Assembly: GCF_032452875.1 (NCBI RefSeq)
Contig: NC_083868.1
Span: forward strand, 33,460,537 to 33,524,536
Source: Bos javanicus
Lineage: Eukaryota; Chordata; Mammalia; Artiodactyla; Bovidae
DNA length: 64,000 nucleotides
Reading direction: 5' to 3'
Shown: piece by piece, positions 11,691-22,829 of the stretch
Position numbering within the stretch: the stretch's first letter is position 1
How the letters are laid out: the number at the start of each line of letters is the position of its first letter
Translations under genes and position numbers: made by a program
The notes under the pieces: generated by a model
What the model saw: the letters and a program-made list of their open reading frames with translations, nothing else
Databases searched by the model: none
Told to the model about the DNA's origin: nothing

Positions 11691-12439
11691 GACCCATCCT
11701 CTTCATGTCTATCATTGAAACTAATTTTATCTAGAACTCATCTACACTCCACATTATCTACTCTACTATCTACCTTTTCTTCTGACCATGAATTAGTTTT
11801 CACAGTCAGACACCACAAGAAGACAAATCATGTCACCTAATTTAATAACCTAGTAATTCGGTAAAAATGCTATCATACAAAATTGTGCAAATTTGAGATT
11901 TTTGTACAAGCCCATGTATTAAGATAATGTTTTCTTTTCTGAATACAGTCACAAAGTTTAACTCCCATTGAAGACTACAGTATATACCTTCCAGTAAAAG
12001 CTAAATTAAACAAAAAGCCAAAAGAGAGTATTCTCTAAAGTGTGTCACTGTACATGTAAAATTTTGCTCCTTAACTTTAAAACCATTTGGGCTTTAGGTA
12101 ATACCAGCAGAATATGTAGTTTTCACTTAGTACAGAGATACATAACTACAGTATGGCCTATCAATATGTATACAATAGATGCATGATTGCAGAGGAAATG
12201 TATGCAAATGTGGGCATACATATTACTATCTTTAAAATCAAAGTTATTGTGTGATTATGATCAGGCTTTGCGAAATCAAGTTAAATTTTCTACTCACTCA
12301 GGCTTATGTTCTTGGTAATATCCTATAGTTTCCTTTGTTGATGGCCACCCTTTTCTTCCCTCTTGTTATCTGGTCTCTGGATACCTTAACAAGTTCACTT
12401 TTCACCGTTCCTGGTTCCCTGCAAGGCAGCATCAAAGAT

Positions 12440-12640
12440 CTATTTGTAGTCCCCTCAGTCTTCCTTTAGCTTATTCTTCCCTGCTTTTGCACAGGATGCT
12501 CTTTGGTTATAATGCCTTTTCTGTTTGTTGAACACATGAAATCCTAAAACTTTTAAGATCCCCTGTAAAACTTTTTCCTTAAGTCCTCAAAGTTTGCTGC
12601 TTCGTTCTCTTTGTAGCTGAGGATAATGTACTTGTCAAAC
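12440..12640 (+). repeat. L2-like LINE 3' fragment
   Basis: 'cttccctgcttttgcacagg' leading into 'atgctctttgg' resembles the L2 3' region ('ccctctgcctggaatgctctt'), followed by 'cttaagtcctcaaa' in the place of the usual 'ttcaggtctcagc'. This is a weak but ordered match. Confidence 0.4.
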
Positions 12641-12914
12641 TGAATTGAACATGCTAACTTTGTGGCCTCCGGTTTCCTTAGATGTAAGTTGGATCAGTAC
12701 AATACTACATGGGTCAGAGTCCTGTCAAGAAAGAGATTGGATAATGTAAGTAATTAAATTGTTTAAGGATAATTTAATAAAGTGTTCGTTTATAAATGTG
12801 GGAAGACCAGAAAAATAGTGCTCTATATTGTTAGTAACAATAGGAGGTTCTGACCACGCCTATATCCCAAAGGGCTAAGGGAGGCACACTTTGTGGAATG
12901 GAATAAAAAGAAAG

Positions 12915-13122
12915 GGAGTTTCCTAGTGGCTCAGTGGTAAAGAAATCTGCCTGCAATGCAGGAAACCTGTGTTTGATCACCAGGTTGGGAAGATATCCTG
13001 GAGAAGGAAACCCCTCCAGTATTCTTGCCTGGAAAATCCCATGGACAGAGAAACCTGGCAGGCTACAGTCTGAGGGGTCATACAAGAATTGCACACAACT
13101 TTGTGACTAAACACAACAACAA
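12915..13122 (+). mobile_element. Bov-tA-type SINE with target-site duplication
   Basis: The head 'gtttcctagtggctcag' and the Bov-A body are present. It ends in a CAA-rich tail ('aaacacaacaacaaaa'). The duplication AATAAAAAGAAAG / AATAAAAAGAGAG (12902-12914 and 13123-13135, one mismatch) supports a genuine insertion. Confidence 0.93.
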
Positions 13123-13135
13123 AATAAAAAGAGAG

Positions 13136-13451
13136 AGGAAGTTGTGTAGAAAAGGCTGTTTAGAAGGAGCTCTGATTTTCTGGTTGAGGGATGTGGCCAA
13201 CTGAGCAAATAAATGACCTAAAGTTCCTCCTTCCCTCCTTCCTATTTCCCGTCAGTGCTTCCCAATGGTTGGTCTCACCCAGGAGCCAGAACGGTTGATA
13301 TGATTCATGCAAGTCATATCTGAGACTGAAAGTAAGTTTGTGAGGGATGAAGACAACTTTCCTACCCTACTAGGTTTTGTAAACGTGAAATTAAATCATA
13401 TTACATCTGATACAAGTATATGTTTTAATTTGCATAATATGCAACTTAATG
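13136..13451. other. Unique DNA
   Basis: No repeat or gene is recognised. The 87-codon frame starting at 13307 runs into the adjacent BovB tail and is not a gene. Confidence 0.5.
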
Positions 13452-13565
13452 TTATTGTTCAGTCGCTAAGTCAAGTCCAGCTCTTTGCACTCCCATTGAC
13501 TGTTAGACTGCCAGGCCCCTCTGTCCTCCACTATCTCCTGGAGTTTGCTCAAATTCATGTCCATT
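13452..13565 (-). mobile_element. Old BovB 3' tail fragment
   Basis: 'ttgttcagtcgctaagtc' through 'gtttgctcaaattcatgtcc' matches the last ~115 bp of BovB, in minus orientation. It is more diverged than the other BovB tails here. Confidence 0.8.
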
Positions 13566-13576
13566 ATTAACACAAT

Positions 13577-13786
13577 GTGAAAGTCAAGTTGCTCAGTTGT
13601 GTCCGACTCTTTGCGACCCCATGGACTGTAGCCTACCAGGCTCCTCTGTCCATGGGATTTTCCAGGCAATAGTACTGGAGTGGATTGCCATTTCCTTCTC
13701 CAGGGGATCTTCCTGACCCAGGGATTGAACCCAGGTCTCCCGCATTGTAGATAGACGCTTTACTGCCTGAGCCACCAGAGAAGCAA
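13577..13786 (-). mobile_element. Bov-tA-type SINE
   Basis: The complement runs from 'gtgaaagtcaagttgctcag' through the Bov-A body to the tRNA-like head 'gcctgagccaccagagaagc' at the right end. It is essentially full length. No perfect target-site duplication was seen. Confidence 0.93.
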
Positions 13787-14164
13787 TCATACCCAAATTG
13801 TAAATTATTCCCTGCTAACAGTACATAGTACCGACATGTGTCCAACTGTTTAAAAGAGAAACTTAGGAATCACCCTTGATTCCTCATATACCTTTATTCC
13901 CCATATATAATGCATTTAGCTTGATCATTAAAATAGAGGTCTCATCTAAGTGCCTGGATCCAAATCCTGTAAGATTGTTATTAGCCCAGGAGAAATCTTC
14001 AAACAAATTAGAAGAAGCTTTGTCCCTTTAGGTAGTAAATAATCTATGACTTGATTAATGGAGCATGAACTAGTTTTCAGCCCCAATGAAACCACTTCTA
14101 CCTGAAGTGAAGGACCAGTACAGCCATACACAAAGACCCAGAAATCATAGCTCTGTTATTTCAT

Positions 14165-14330
14165 AACTAGTAGACTTAGCCCTTCTATAAAGGCTATGAA
14201 ATTTTCTTTTCTGTAAGTGAGGGGATAATAATAGTACCTACTTTATTGGATCCTCTTGAGAAGTAAATGGATGTGTGTAAAACTCTTAGAAAAGTTCTGG
14301 TATGCATTAAACGTTATTTACATCATTTCA
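14165..14330 (-). repeat. MIR SINE, minus orientation
   Basis: 'ttttctgtaagtgaggggat' then 'aataatagtacctacttta' is the complement of the MIR core (the 'tttcctcatctgtaaaatgggaataat' segment read on this strand), followed by 'gagaagtaaatg...aaaactcttag'. It is diverged but in the right order. Confidence 0.65.
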
Positions 14331-15523
14331 CATTCAAAATATGTCTCAATCTTTTGCCACATCCCCCTACCAGCACCCATGACAGCCTTTAGTTCTTGCT
14401 GGACTATAAAACTAAGTCCTTATCCTGTTTCTTCTTTTAGTCCTCCCCTACTTCTAATCCTAATTCCCTACACAGAGAAATAGCATACATGCTGTTTCTA
14501 TTTCACCACATATGTAATAAACATTTACTAATATTATATCTATGTTTCCAGAAAAGTTTGTTTTTTAAGGTATTTTGAAAATCCCCACCCCATGTAACAA
14601 AGCTCTGAATTCCATTATCTTGAAATGTGAAAGTACCTAGAGTATCCTGAGAATAAATACACATTACTGTAAGGAAGTCCCAGTATACTGCGTATTTCCA
14701 GCTAGATCCTTTCCCCGTGATACATGATTCCATTTCCTCGCTCCTGCTTTCTCAGGCGGCAGCACCCACTGTTCCTTCTTCAGGTTCTTACTATGATGTG
14801 CCTCCCCTACAGCTCCCAGTTAAAGTTTCCCACTCTCCCTGTGGACTTCTACTTCAGTTTCTCTCCCAGCTTTTCTTTTCTTTTTTTCCATCAGGATCAC
14901 TCTCTTCCATTTTTATTCCATTGCTCTGTCATTCAGAGTAGCATTTCCCAACAAGGATGTGTCATTTTCATCAGCCTGAAAGATAAAACTTCCAGATCAG
15001 CAGTACCTGTAGGATTGAAAGTCTGCATTTATGAGCGATATAAAGCTTTTATGAGGCATATAAATCTACCAGGAAGATGCACCTGTGGAAACTAAGCAAG
15101 AACTCCGATTCAGAAAGCTGTAACTCTGAAGCCAAAGGCCTAAGCTAAACCAATAGAAAATGAATTTTTGGATATTGACTTTCTACAGAATGCTATAAAA
15201 TATTTCTACCCAGCCAAAAGTAAATTGTTGAACTTCAGAAATCACTCAATTATTGGTATCTTCCTTCTTTCAGAAATCTCATTATTTACAAGTCCTTTTA
15301 ATGCTCACAAAGTCTAATTTTGATTAACACCAAAGGTCGAAGATTATAAAGGCTCATTATAATTATAGCAAGAGCTTAAGTGCATATTTAGGGCACTCTT
15401 TCCATTTATAACTGTTTTGGTTACTCTATTGCTTTTCTGATTTTGTGGTATTTCACCACATTGTAAAAACAGTTGTATTTACTTTCCGTGGTTTGACTTT
15501 ATTCTGCTACTTACTTCTTGGAA

Positions 15524-15543
15524 AATATATATATATATATAAA
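15524..15543. repeat. (AT)n microsatellite
   Basis: About nine AT units in an uninterrupted run. Confidence 0.95.
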
Positions 15544-15602
15544 TTTTTGTCAAGATTTACTAAAAAATGGTCTTTTGAAAATAAATTTTGCCAATATTTA
15601 TA

Positions 15603-15815
15603 GTGGGTTCACTATATGCCAGGCACTCTTAGCCATTTTAAAGATACTAACTCTTTTCATTTGCCTAACATCTCTGGGTGATAAGCACAATTGCTTTGTC
15701 CTATTTTACCAATTAGGAAACTGAGGAACAGGGAGGTTAAGTATGTTACGAAATTCATGCAGCTGGTAGATGGCAGAGCCAGAAATTGAAGGCAGGCACC
15801 ATTCAAATGTCTGCT
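15603..15815 (+). repeat. MIR SINE, well preserved
   Basis: 'cactatatgccaggcactct', 'ccaattaggaaactgaggaa', 'cagggaggttaagtatgtta' and 'gcagctggtagatggcagag' appear in canonical MIR order. This is the clearest MIR in the window and covers most of the core and 3' half. Confidence 0.9.
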
Positions 15816-16345
15816 CTTAAGTACCCTATTATTTGTAAGTCACATTTTTATATCTGACCCCAAAGTATATACAAAATACTAATATAGGAGAATGCTTTTA
15901 CTGATATGTGGTGGAAAAAACCTCAAAATACTATTATCTGTTCTTATCTGTGAGGCAAATCTATTTTACATATATTAATAGCTGTATATATATGCATGAT
16001 AGGATATTCTACTTTTTCTTACAAAACACCTGCATTAATATAATCGATTTAAGACAGCATAAGTGTACACAACTGAACTGATAATATAGCTCAAGAAGAG
16101 ACAGATTAAAATGGCGAAAGTCAGTCACTGATTTACTCCCTCTAATAGAGTCTGTCTATTTTTCTTTTGCCTATTTGTTAAGTTTGGAACATAGGAGTAT
16201 TATCATTAGTGTCTGAAAATAGAATTTTGAAAAAAAAGTTTTTTCACTGCCAGAAGAGAAAGTTAACACTTAGAATGTTCATTGACTGGTTAGTGTCCCA
16301 CCCCAGGATTATTATCTGGAGTATCATAGTTACTTCCTAGAGATA
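15816..16345. other. Unique AT-rich DNA
   Basis: No gene or repeat is recognised. Confidence 0.55.
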
Positions 16346-16465
16346 TGGTGTTAGATGCTCAGTCATGTCTGACTCTTTGTGACCCCATGGATTATAGTTT
16401 GCCAGGCTCTACTGTTCATGGAGTTCCCCAGGAAAGATTACTGGAGTGGGTAGCCGTTCCGAGGA
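16346..16465 (-). mobile_element. Single Bov-A unit
   Basis: One Bov-A monomer in minus orientation ('gctcagtcatgtctgactct' to 'ttactggagtgggtagcc'), without a tRNA-like head. It is probably a 5'-truncated Bov-tA or Bov-A2. It lies 16 bp from a BovB 3' tail in the same orientation, and the two share the first ~40 bp of sequence. Confidence 0.85.
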
Positions 16466-16481
16466 AGAGATGTGGTTCTGA

Positions 16482-16686
16482 AAGTTCAGTCGCTCAGTCG
16501 TATCCGACTCTTTGCGACTCCATGAATCACAGCACGCCAGGCCTCCCTGTCCAGCACCAACTCCCGGAGTTCACTCAGACTCACGTCCATCAAGTCAGTG
16601 ATGCCATCCAGCCATCTCAGCCTCTGTCGTCCCCTTCTCCTCCTGCCCCCAATCCCTCCCAGCATCAGAGTCTTTTCCAATGAGTA
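16482..16686 (-). mobile_element. BovB LINE 3' fragment
   Basis: It covers only the final ~205 bp of BovB. The minus reading gives the conserved C-terminal block [17 protein letters not shown] followed by [15 protein letters not shown], the end of the BovB ORF. It is severely 5' truncated and non-functional. Confidence 0.92.
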
Positions 16687-19522
16687 ATTTCCTATTTTTA
16701 TTATTTTTTTCTTCTCAATTGATTTTACAAAATCCAAATATATATAAATCCATATATCCATATATACCTTATATGTGTGTGTGTGTATTGACACCAACCA
16801 AAATAAAATAAAATAAAAAGTCATATCACTGATACTGTATAAACATGTAGTCAGTGACATATTTCAGATTATAATTCAGATAATTTGCTGTGATATAATT
16901 CTCTTTTCTTTAAACCTGAGCAGCTCCTTTCATTTCAAAAGGATCTTTATTCCACAGGGGCAGTTATCAGAAATATATATGAAAGCATACAAAGTTCAGG
17001 AGAAAGTAGGGAAAGAAGGATTATCTTTCTTTGTGGCATGAATTCAGATTCCCAAGTTCACTGCCTGTGTAAGAGGCAACATGGCCAAGCTGAGTAGCCA
17101 AGTTTCTGTGCATGGCCAATTTTTCAGCATATTTTGGGGCTCGACCTTGCTCCTGCAAAGAATGTGCTCTGAGCACACTAGAAGACTGTCTTTGCAGCAT
17201 TAAGAAAAGTTCTGGCAGAGAAAAAATGTTGTAAATGGCCGTTTCTGATAATTAATGTCCAGGAAATTTCCATGGTTTTCCCCATTTTTTGTTCTAAAAA
17301 GTTTGCTTCTGATATCTTGTGCTGTTACCTTGGATGCTTTTCTTCTCAAAAGCCTACTGACTAGCTGCCAAAGAGAGGCTGGTTCACACCTTGCCTTTTT
17401 TCCAACGTGCTCTTCTGCTCCATAGAGATAGACAATACTCACAAAAGAAGGGGGGAAAAAAACTCACACAGCACCAATATGTGCATATTGGGTGACTTTC
17501 TAAGCTGCCAGGTTGCCAGAACAAAGCCTCAGGAGGATGCCAAGATGCTATCCAATCCTTGAAAAGTGAACAAAAGTACCATATCCATTAGGATCAAAAA
17601 GGTACAGAAGGTAATGTTGTTTTGTTTTTTCCTTTTCAACAGCAAAACTTGATTTATTTTACCTAACACATTAAAAATTGGGCTGCATGTCTATAATTTT
17701 TTTGCCACTTTCTTTTAAGTTATTATGTTTCAAATAAAACTGAGCAACAATTAAAAGAAGAATGAAAGGCAGTATTTGCATGCGAACAAACAGGAAGTTT
17801 TCACCAGTCTTTATTATTTGTTATTTTTCTTTCATTTTAGAAACATATAGATAAGTAGACTACTGCTCCAAAGTGAAAGCAGTGAAGTGTGCAACTGCCT
17901 GCCCTTGTCAGATTGATAGAGTGAAGATGTTGAACGAGATAATGGAAACTTTCTATTCTTCGAGGACTGGAATAAAGAAACCATTTCTAGTCACTCATCA
18001 GCATTGATTGCCTTTGTGCTTGCGGCACAGATCAGACCCTAGGTTTTACAAAGGGAAGCTAAAACAAGTACAGTGATCCACTTTGGGAAGCGTAGTTGGC
18101 TTCCGCTTATCATTTAGTACATAGCAGTCATAATACATGGCAACAAAACACAGCAAAGCCAAGAGCATGGAGCATGGCAAGAATGGAGCTAGATGTTTCT
18201 TCACTTACTCTGGTTCTGAAGCTTATGAACATTTTACTCTGGTAACTGTGGACACTAAGTGAATTTATGTTTTATTCTTAATCATGTTTAGCTTAGAATA
18301 TTTTTATTGGTTTCTTTTTTCATCATTTGTGATGATCCAATTTTGAGTTGCTTAATTTTCAGAAATAGTTTAGTGATAAATAGCTACACTAAAATGCAAT
18401 TTAGTGAACATGCATGAGCCTGCATACTGTAATTTATTTCTGTAAAGGAGGTATTGAAAATATGTAAATGATACCTTCAATAGTTTTCAGTTCTATTTTC
18501 CTTTAAACATTTACGAACTTTATATGCCACAAAATGTGTACATATTTTCACTGCACTGAATGAATATGGTACCTCATACATTTGCTTTTGAGCAATTTAT
18601 ATTACACAAGCAAGATGAAGTGGAGAACTGAAACAATTATCCAAATCATTCAAACCAAAGGAGCACTTTGGCCTCAATCATTTAGGTACAGAATTTCAAA
18701 TCAAAGTATTTCTTTGGTTTGAATGATATGGACAATTGTCTCAGCACTCTATTATCACGACTATAGATTTCCAATCTGATTATGGGTCTAACATAAGATG
18801 GAAAAAATAATAACATATAATTGTGTTTTGAGAACTTGGCTCATTCCAAAATCATTGTGCCAGTGTTTCCTAGTTCAGACAAAATCTACAGGGTCAGTCA
18901 TCTTCTGAAAATGAGTGACCTCTTAAAGACGCTTGAGCACTATTTAGAACTGAGAAGTAGAAACTCCTTCCTCAGTTTGCCTCTTCAAAAATCCATTTTG
19001 CTTCAACAAATTTTAAATATTATTTTCCTGAAATGAATAGTGTTCCACAATTCAGCAGAACACAACAATCCATGCAATCACAACAATGATATGAAAAAAT
19101 GATTAAAATTAGTTTGGCATAAATATACGTGATTATACTAGGTCAATCATTTTAGTTTGATTTGATAATTTATAAATAATAAAAGCCAAAGTTTTCAGGC
19201 AACAATTATTATTACATTGATTATTATTATTGACACAAACATTAGAAACATTTTCCAAACCAAATCCTGTTCAATTGCTTTTTTACACCATCTTTTACTT
19301 TGGAAATGAAAATGGAAAAACCCTCAATATAACGAAACACATTTCAGAAGTGTGAAAGCTAAGACTTTCACTAAGTGTGAAAGCTAATTGCTTTATTTGC
19401 ATTTATAAATAACTGTAGATATTTTAATGACATACCTAAAATACATTGATTGCATAAAAGTTCCTAAGTAATAAGTGGCATTTGAAGTGGGTCTCAGAAG
19501 TCATTCACTTTGCACCATCCTG
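16687..19522. other. Long unique stretch with an inverted repeat
   Basis: Short (GT)n and (AAAAT)n runs lie at 16775-16815. The block 17030-17560 has a more balanced base composition than its surroundings but no coding signature: the 80-codon minus frame at 17200-17442 has no domain I recognise. The inverted repeat at 18621-18751 is listed separately. Confidence 0.55.
18621..18751. repeat. Inverted repeat, 40-bp arms, 51-bp loop
   Basis: The arm at 18621-18660 is the reverse complement of 18712-18751 at 34 of 40 positions. The inner 16 bases of each arm pair perfectly. Three of the six mismatches would be G-U pairs in a minus-strand transcript. It is not one of the common hairpin elements I know. 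It may be an old MITE, a conserved palindromic element or a structured RNA. Confidence 0.85.
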
Positions 19523-19637
19523 CCCACTCCAGTATTCTTGCCTGGAGAATTCCATGGACAAAAGAGTCTGGTGGGCTACAGGCCATTGGATTGCAAAGAG
19601 TTGGACATGAATGAGTGACTAACACTTTCACTTTCAC
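19523..19637 (+). mobile_element. Bov-A-type SINE fragment, 5' truncated
   Basis: It begins inside the body ('cccactccagtattcttgcc') and runs to the 'gagtgactaacactttcac' tail. The tRNA-like head is missing. Confidence 0.88.
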
Positions 19638-19697
19638 CACGAAATGCACTTGGTCAGGATGATCCCAGGTTGTGTGCAATTTCCACGATACTATTTT

Positions 19698-19922
19698 GGG
19701 CTTCCCAGGTGGTTCTAATGATAAAGAACCTGCCTGCCAATGCGGGTAGATGTAAGAGACAAGTGTTGGCTCCCTGGGTCAGGTAGAATCCCTGAGGGAG
19801 GGCATGGCAACCCACTCCAGTATTCTTGCCTGGAGAATCCCATAGACAGAGGAGCCTGGCGGGCTGCACTCCATGGGGTCACAAAGAGCTCAGACATGAC
19901 CGAGTGACTAACACTTTCAGTT
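19698..19922 (+). mobile_element. CHR-2/Bov-tA-type SINE
   Basis: The head is 'gggcttcccaggtggttcta', with the 'gatgtaagagacaagtgttg' variant of the tRNA-like part seen in CHR-2-type elements. The body 'ggagggcatggcaacccact' and a full tail follow. It lies about 60 bp from the preceding fragment in the same orientation. Confidence 0.92.
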
Positions 19923-20222
19923 TTATTTTTTCTTTTTTGTGGATCAGTTTACTAATCATTTTTTATCCTTTTTTCATTTTGCGTTAGTAACTTTTATGAA
20001 TAGTTTTTTATGTCTTTCAGTGAATATTCTAATTTTGTTTTTTATAAGTTGATATTCACTGTTTACATATTCAATCTAGCATTTCACTTATCATGTATCT
20101 ACTAACAACTGTGATAATTTGGAGGTGATATTTAAATCATTTTAAAGAAAGGATTTTTAAGGATCATGTTACATTACTTAACATACAGAGGAACATACAT
20201 GATTTGAGAAAGTAGCAATGAA
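19923..20222. other. Unique AT-rich DNA
   Basis: T-rich unique sequence without recognisable features. Confidence 0.5.
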
Positions 20223-20465
20223 ACATACATTACCATATGGAAAATAGGTAGCCAGCGGAAATTTACTGAATGACACAGGAAGCTCAAATCTGGTGCTCTG
20301 TGAAAACCTAAAGGGATGCGATGGTCTGAGAGGTGGGAGGGATGTTCAAAAGGGAGGGAGCATACTTATACCGGTGGCTGATTCATGTTGACATATGGCA
20401 GAAACCACCACATATTGTAAAGCAATTATCCTCCAATTAAAAATAAATAAATTGAAAGCAAAAGA
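20223..20465 (+). mobile_element. L1 3' UTR fragment
   Basis: 'tagccagcggaaatttactg', 'gctctgtgaaaacctaaagg', the G-rich 'gaggtgggagggatg', then 'gattcatgttgacatatggc' and 'aatattgtaaagcaatt...aaaataaataaatt' reproduce a ruminant L1 3' UTR up to its A-rich end. No ORF2 sequence is included. Confidence 0.85.
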
Positions 20466-21312
20466 ATAAAACAGACAAGCATCTTTGGCAATTTAAATAT
20501 CTCTTAACCATGAATTTGGTTTTAGATCTAGAATACTATTCCAAATTTGATTTTGATGAAATCAAGCTTCATAGATTCAAACTAGACCCAATTTATTTTT
20601 TTACTAAAATGACATATCAAGCATTTTAACCCAGTTTAACAATTCTCATTTTATTCTTGTTATGTACCATAATTTCTTATCAATACTTGAGATGGTTTTG
20701 AATCTTAATTCTGGCACCCAGCAGTCTAGACTCTTAATGATTGCATCTTTTCCGACTCTAGTCAAATATTTGATTAAATATGCTAAACCAAGGACTGATC
20801 AGATGATATTGATATGGATTCTTTATTTAATGGTATTAAAGCCTGTTTATTCAATGAAACTGAATTTATTATATTTCCTTAGAAAAAATCCATAATAAAA
20901 CTGACATTAATTATATATTCTATTTAAATAGTTCCCTAGTATAAAAAGTGCTTTTATATAAAGACTCTAAATGTATTTTCACAAAAACCCTGTGAATTAA
21001 GCAATATTATTCCCCTTCCAGAGTATGGAAATTGAAACTCAGAGTTGAATAGCCTATGAAAAATCATAGTTTACACATGTAGAACTGTGAATGAAACATC
21101 CTGATGTCCAGGGAATTTTCCAGTACACAAATCCCCCTCCCATTTTCCTCCTCTGAGTTACCACATCTATTTAAATAGAAAAAATAAACCCTAAACATTT
21201 TCAGAAAATGAACATAAAATAAATAACATGTATATGTGTAAAATCACATTATATCAGAAGATAATTATTATTATTATTCACCTTTATATTTATGTGATGT
21301 CATGATCTATGT
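20466..21312. other. Unique AT-rich DNA with a MIR
   Basis: Unique apart from the MIR piece at 20958-21095. The 77-codon plus frame at 20662-20895 shows no coding signature. Confidence 0.5.
20958..21095 (+). repeat. MIR SINE
   Basis: 'cacaaaaaccctgtgaatta', 'attattccccttccagagta' and 'aaattgaaactcagagttga' follow the MIR core in order. The 3' end is diverged. Confidence 0.6.
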
Positions 21313-21593
21313 AAGCTGCTAAGTCGCTTTAGTCGTGTCCGGCTCTGTGCGACCCCATAGACGGCAGCCAACCAGGCCCTGCTGTCCCTGGGATTCTCCA
21401 GGCAAGAACACTGGAGTGGGTTGCCATTTCCTCCTCCAATGCATGAAAGTAAAAATTGAAAGTGAAAATTGAAAGTGAAGTCATTCAGTTGTGTCCGACT
21501 CTTGGCCACCCCATGGACTGCAGCCTACCAGGCTCCTCCGTCCATGGGATTTTCCAGGCAAGAGTACTGGAGTGGGGTGCCATTGCCTTCTCT
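21313..21593 (-). mobile_element. Bov-A2 SINE
   Basis: Two Bov-A units in minus orientation, with a slightly expanded linker (two 'aaaattgaaagtgaa' repeats around 21450-21478). It is followed about 90 bp later by a second Bov-A2 in the same orientation. Confidence 0.95.
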
Positions 21594-21681
21594 GAAGGAC
21601 ATATATACATCCATGTATATTTAATATGTATGTGTAGGTGCATGTGTAGATATATAGACCTATTTAGATATAGATATCTCT

Positions 21682-21953
21682 GCTGCTGCTGCTAAATCGC
21701 TTCAGTCGTGTCCAACTCTGTGCAACCCCATAGACGGTAGCCCACCAGGCTCCCCCGTTCCTGGGATTCTCCAGGCAAGAACACTGGAGTGGGTTGCCGT
21801 TTCTTTCTCCAATGCATGAAAGTGAAAAGTGAAAGTGAAGTCGCTCAGTCATGTTAGACTCTTAGCAACCTCATGGACCGTAGCCTACCAGGCTCCTCGG
21901 TCCATGGGATTTTCCAAGCAAGAGTACTGTAGTGGGTTGTCATTGCCTTCTCC
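21682..21953 (-). mobile_element. Bov-A2 SINE with 12-bp target-site duplication
   Basis: A complete two-unit Bov-A2. The duplication ATAGATATCTCT is perfect at 21670-21681 and 21954-21965. The (GCT)n start marks the element's 3' (AGC)n tail. Confidence 0.96.
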
Positions 21954-22043
21954 ATAGATATCTCTCTATATACATATATAGAGAAAGATCTCTCTATAAA
22001 TATCTATCTATTTTGTTAATCTTGTCTATTATCTATCTACCTA

Positions 22044-22236
22044 CAGTTGACCCTTGAATCATATGGGTGCAGGTTCACTTATAAGTGGATGATTATCAAT
22101 AAATACATTCAATGGTAATACACAGTCTAAGGTTGGTTGAATCCATAATTGTGGAACTGTAGATACAGAGGGCCTACATTAAAGATTTTTGACTGCACTC
22201 AGAGCTCCTAACCCCTCCTTATTTGAGAATTAACTG
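22044..22236 (+). mobile_element. Tigger/MER2-group non-autonomous DNA transposon
   Basis: It begins CAGTTGACCCTTGAATCA and ends in a degenerate inverted copy (TTTGAGAATTAACTG). Between these lie 'gcaggttcacttataagtgg' and 'ggttggttgaatccataatt...gatacagagggcc', which I associate with Tigger-derived elements. A TA precedes the left end, as expected for Tc1/mariner-type insertion. The right TA is changed. It has no transposase. Confidence 0.7.
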
Positions 22237-22269
22237 TGTATCTGGAATCAACAATGAAACTTAATTCTT

Positions 22270-22490
22270 TAACTATTTACTTGGTACCATACCAAGTGAT
22301 TCACATATAATATTTTCTTGATCCTGCTCATTCATGCTATACTAATCAATTTTTGGATAACCATAATCTTTGTATTAGAATTGAGGAAAATAAGATTTGG
22401 AGGGGTAATTTTATTTTGCAGTCACATAGCTAGTAAGTAGCAGTGCAGGATTTAAAATCAGATCTCCCTGACGCCAGTCTCAATGCTCTT
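22270..22490 (+). repeat. MIR SINE
   Basis: 'accaagtgattcacatataa', then 'gaattgaggaaaataagatt', 'gcagtcacatagctagtaag' and 'tagcagtgcaggatttaaaa' follow the MIR core and 3' half clearly. Confidence 0.8.
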
Positions 22491-22551
22491 AAATATTAGT
22501 GTATTATTGAAGTGTATTTTTCTCTAAAAGGAAACATATATTTCAAATCCA

Positions 22552-22829
22552 GGACCTCCTCAGTGGTCCAGTGGTTAAGAATTTGCCTACTGATGCAAGG
22601 GACACACATTCAATCTCTGGTCTGCTAAGACTCCACACACTGTGGGGCATACACATCTGTGAGCCAGGACTACTGAAGCCCTCAGCTCTAGAGCCCATGC
22701 TCTGCTACAAGGGAAGCCAGTGCAATGAGAAGCCCACACTCAGCAAGTAGAGAGTAGCCCCAGAGACAGTAGCCAGTGTAGAGCAATGAAGACCCAGTGT
22801 AGCCAAAAGAAAAAAAAAAAAAAAGGGAG
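22552..22829 (+). mobile_element. CHR-1 SINE
   Basis: The head is 'ggacctcctcagtggtccag', followed by the CHR-1-specific body ('actactgaagccctcagctc', 'gaagcccacactcagcaagt', 'agcaatgaagacccagtgta') and an A-rich tail at about 22808-22824. A short duplication AAATCCA at 22545-22551 and 22830-22836 marks the ends. This older tRNA-derived family is shared by ruminants, hippos and whales. Confidence 0.92.

Larger units (their letters stand above)
9967..12439. other. Long unique AT-rich stretch
   Basis: This is mostly unique sequence with a poly-A/(TA)n tract at 10879-10904 and a MIR-like piece at 11491-11690. No open frame worth reporting, splice-like exon or regulatory cluster stands out. Confidence 0.55.
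13787..15602. other. Unique DNA with a MIR
   Basis: Unique sequence apart from a MIR-like piece at 14165-14330 and a (TA)n tract at 15524-15543. Two overlapping plus frames at 14717-15095 are rich in S, F, L and P because they cross a pyrimidine-rich stretch. They have no recognisable domain, and I do not call them genes. Confidence 0.5.

Noticed and set aside
13577..13786. tRNA-like heads of the SINEs as tRNA genes
   Set aside because: They keep B-box-like sequence but not a complete cloverleaf, and each is continuous with a SINE body.
14717..15095. Overlapping 74- and 123-codon frames
   Set aside because: They cross a pyrimidine-rich stretch in two frames at once, with S/F/L/P-rich products and no homology I recognise.
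17200..17442. 80-codon minus frame
   Set aside because: No domain or context; single short frame in otherwise stopped sequence.
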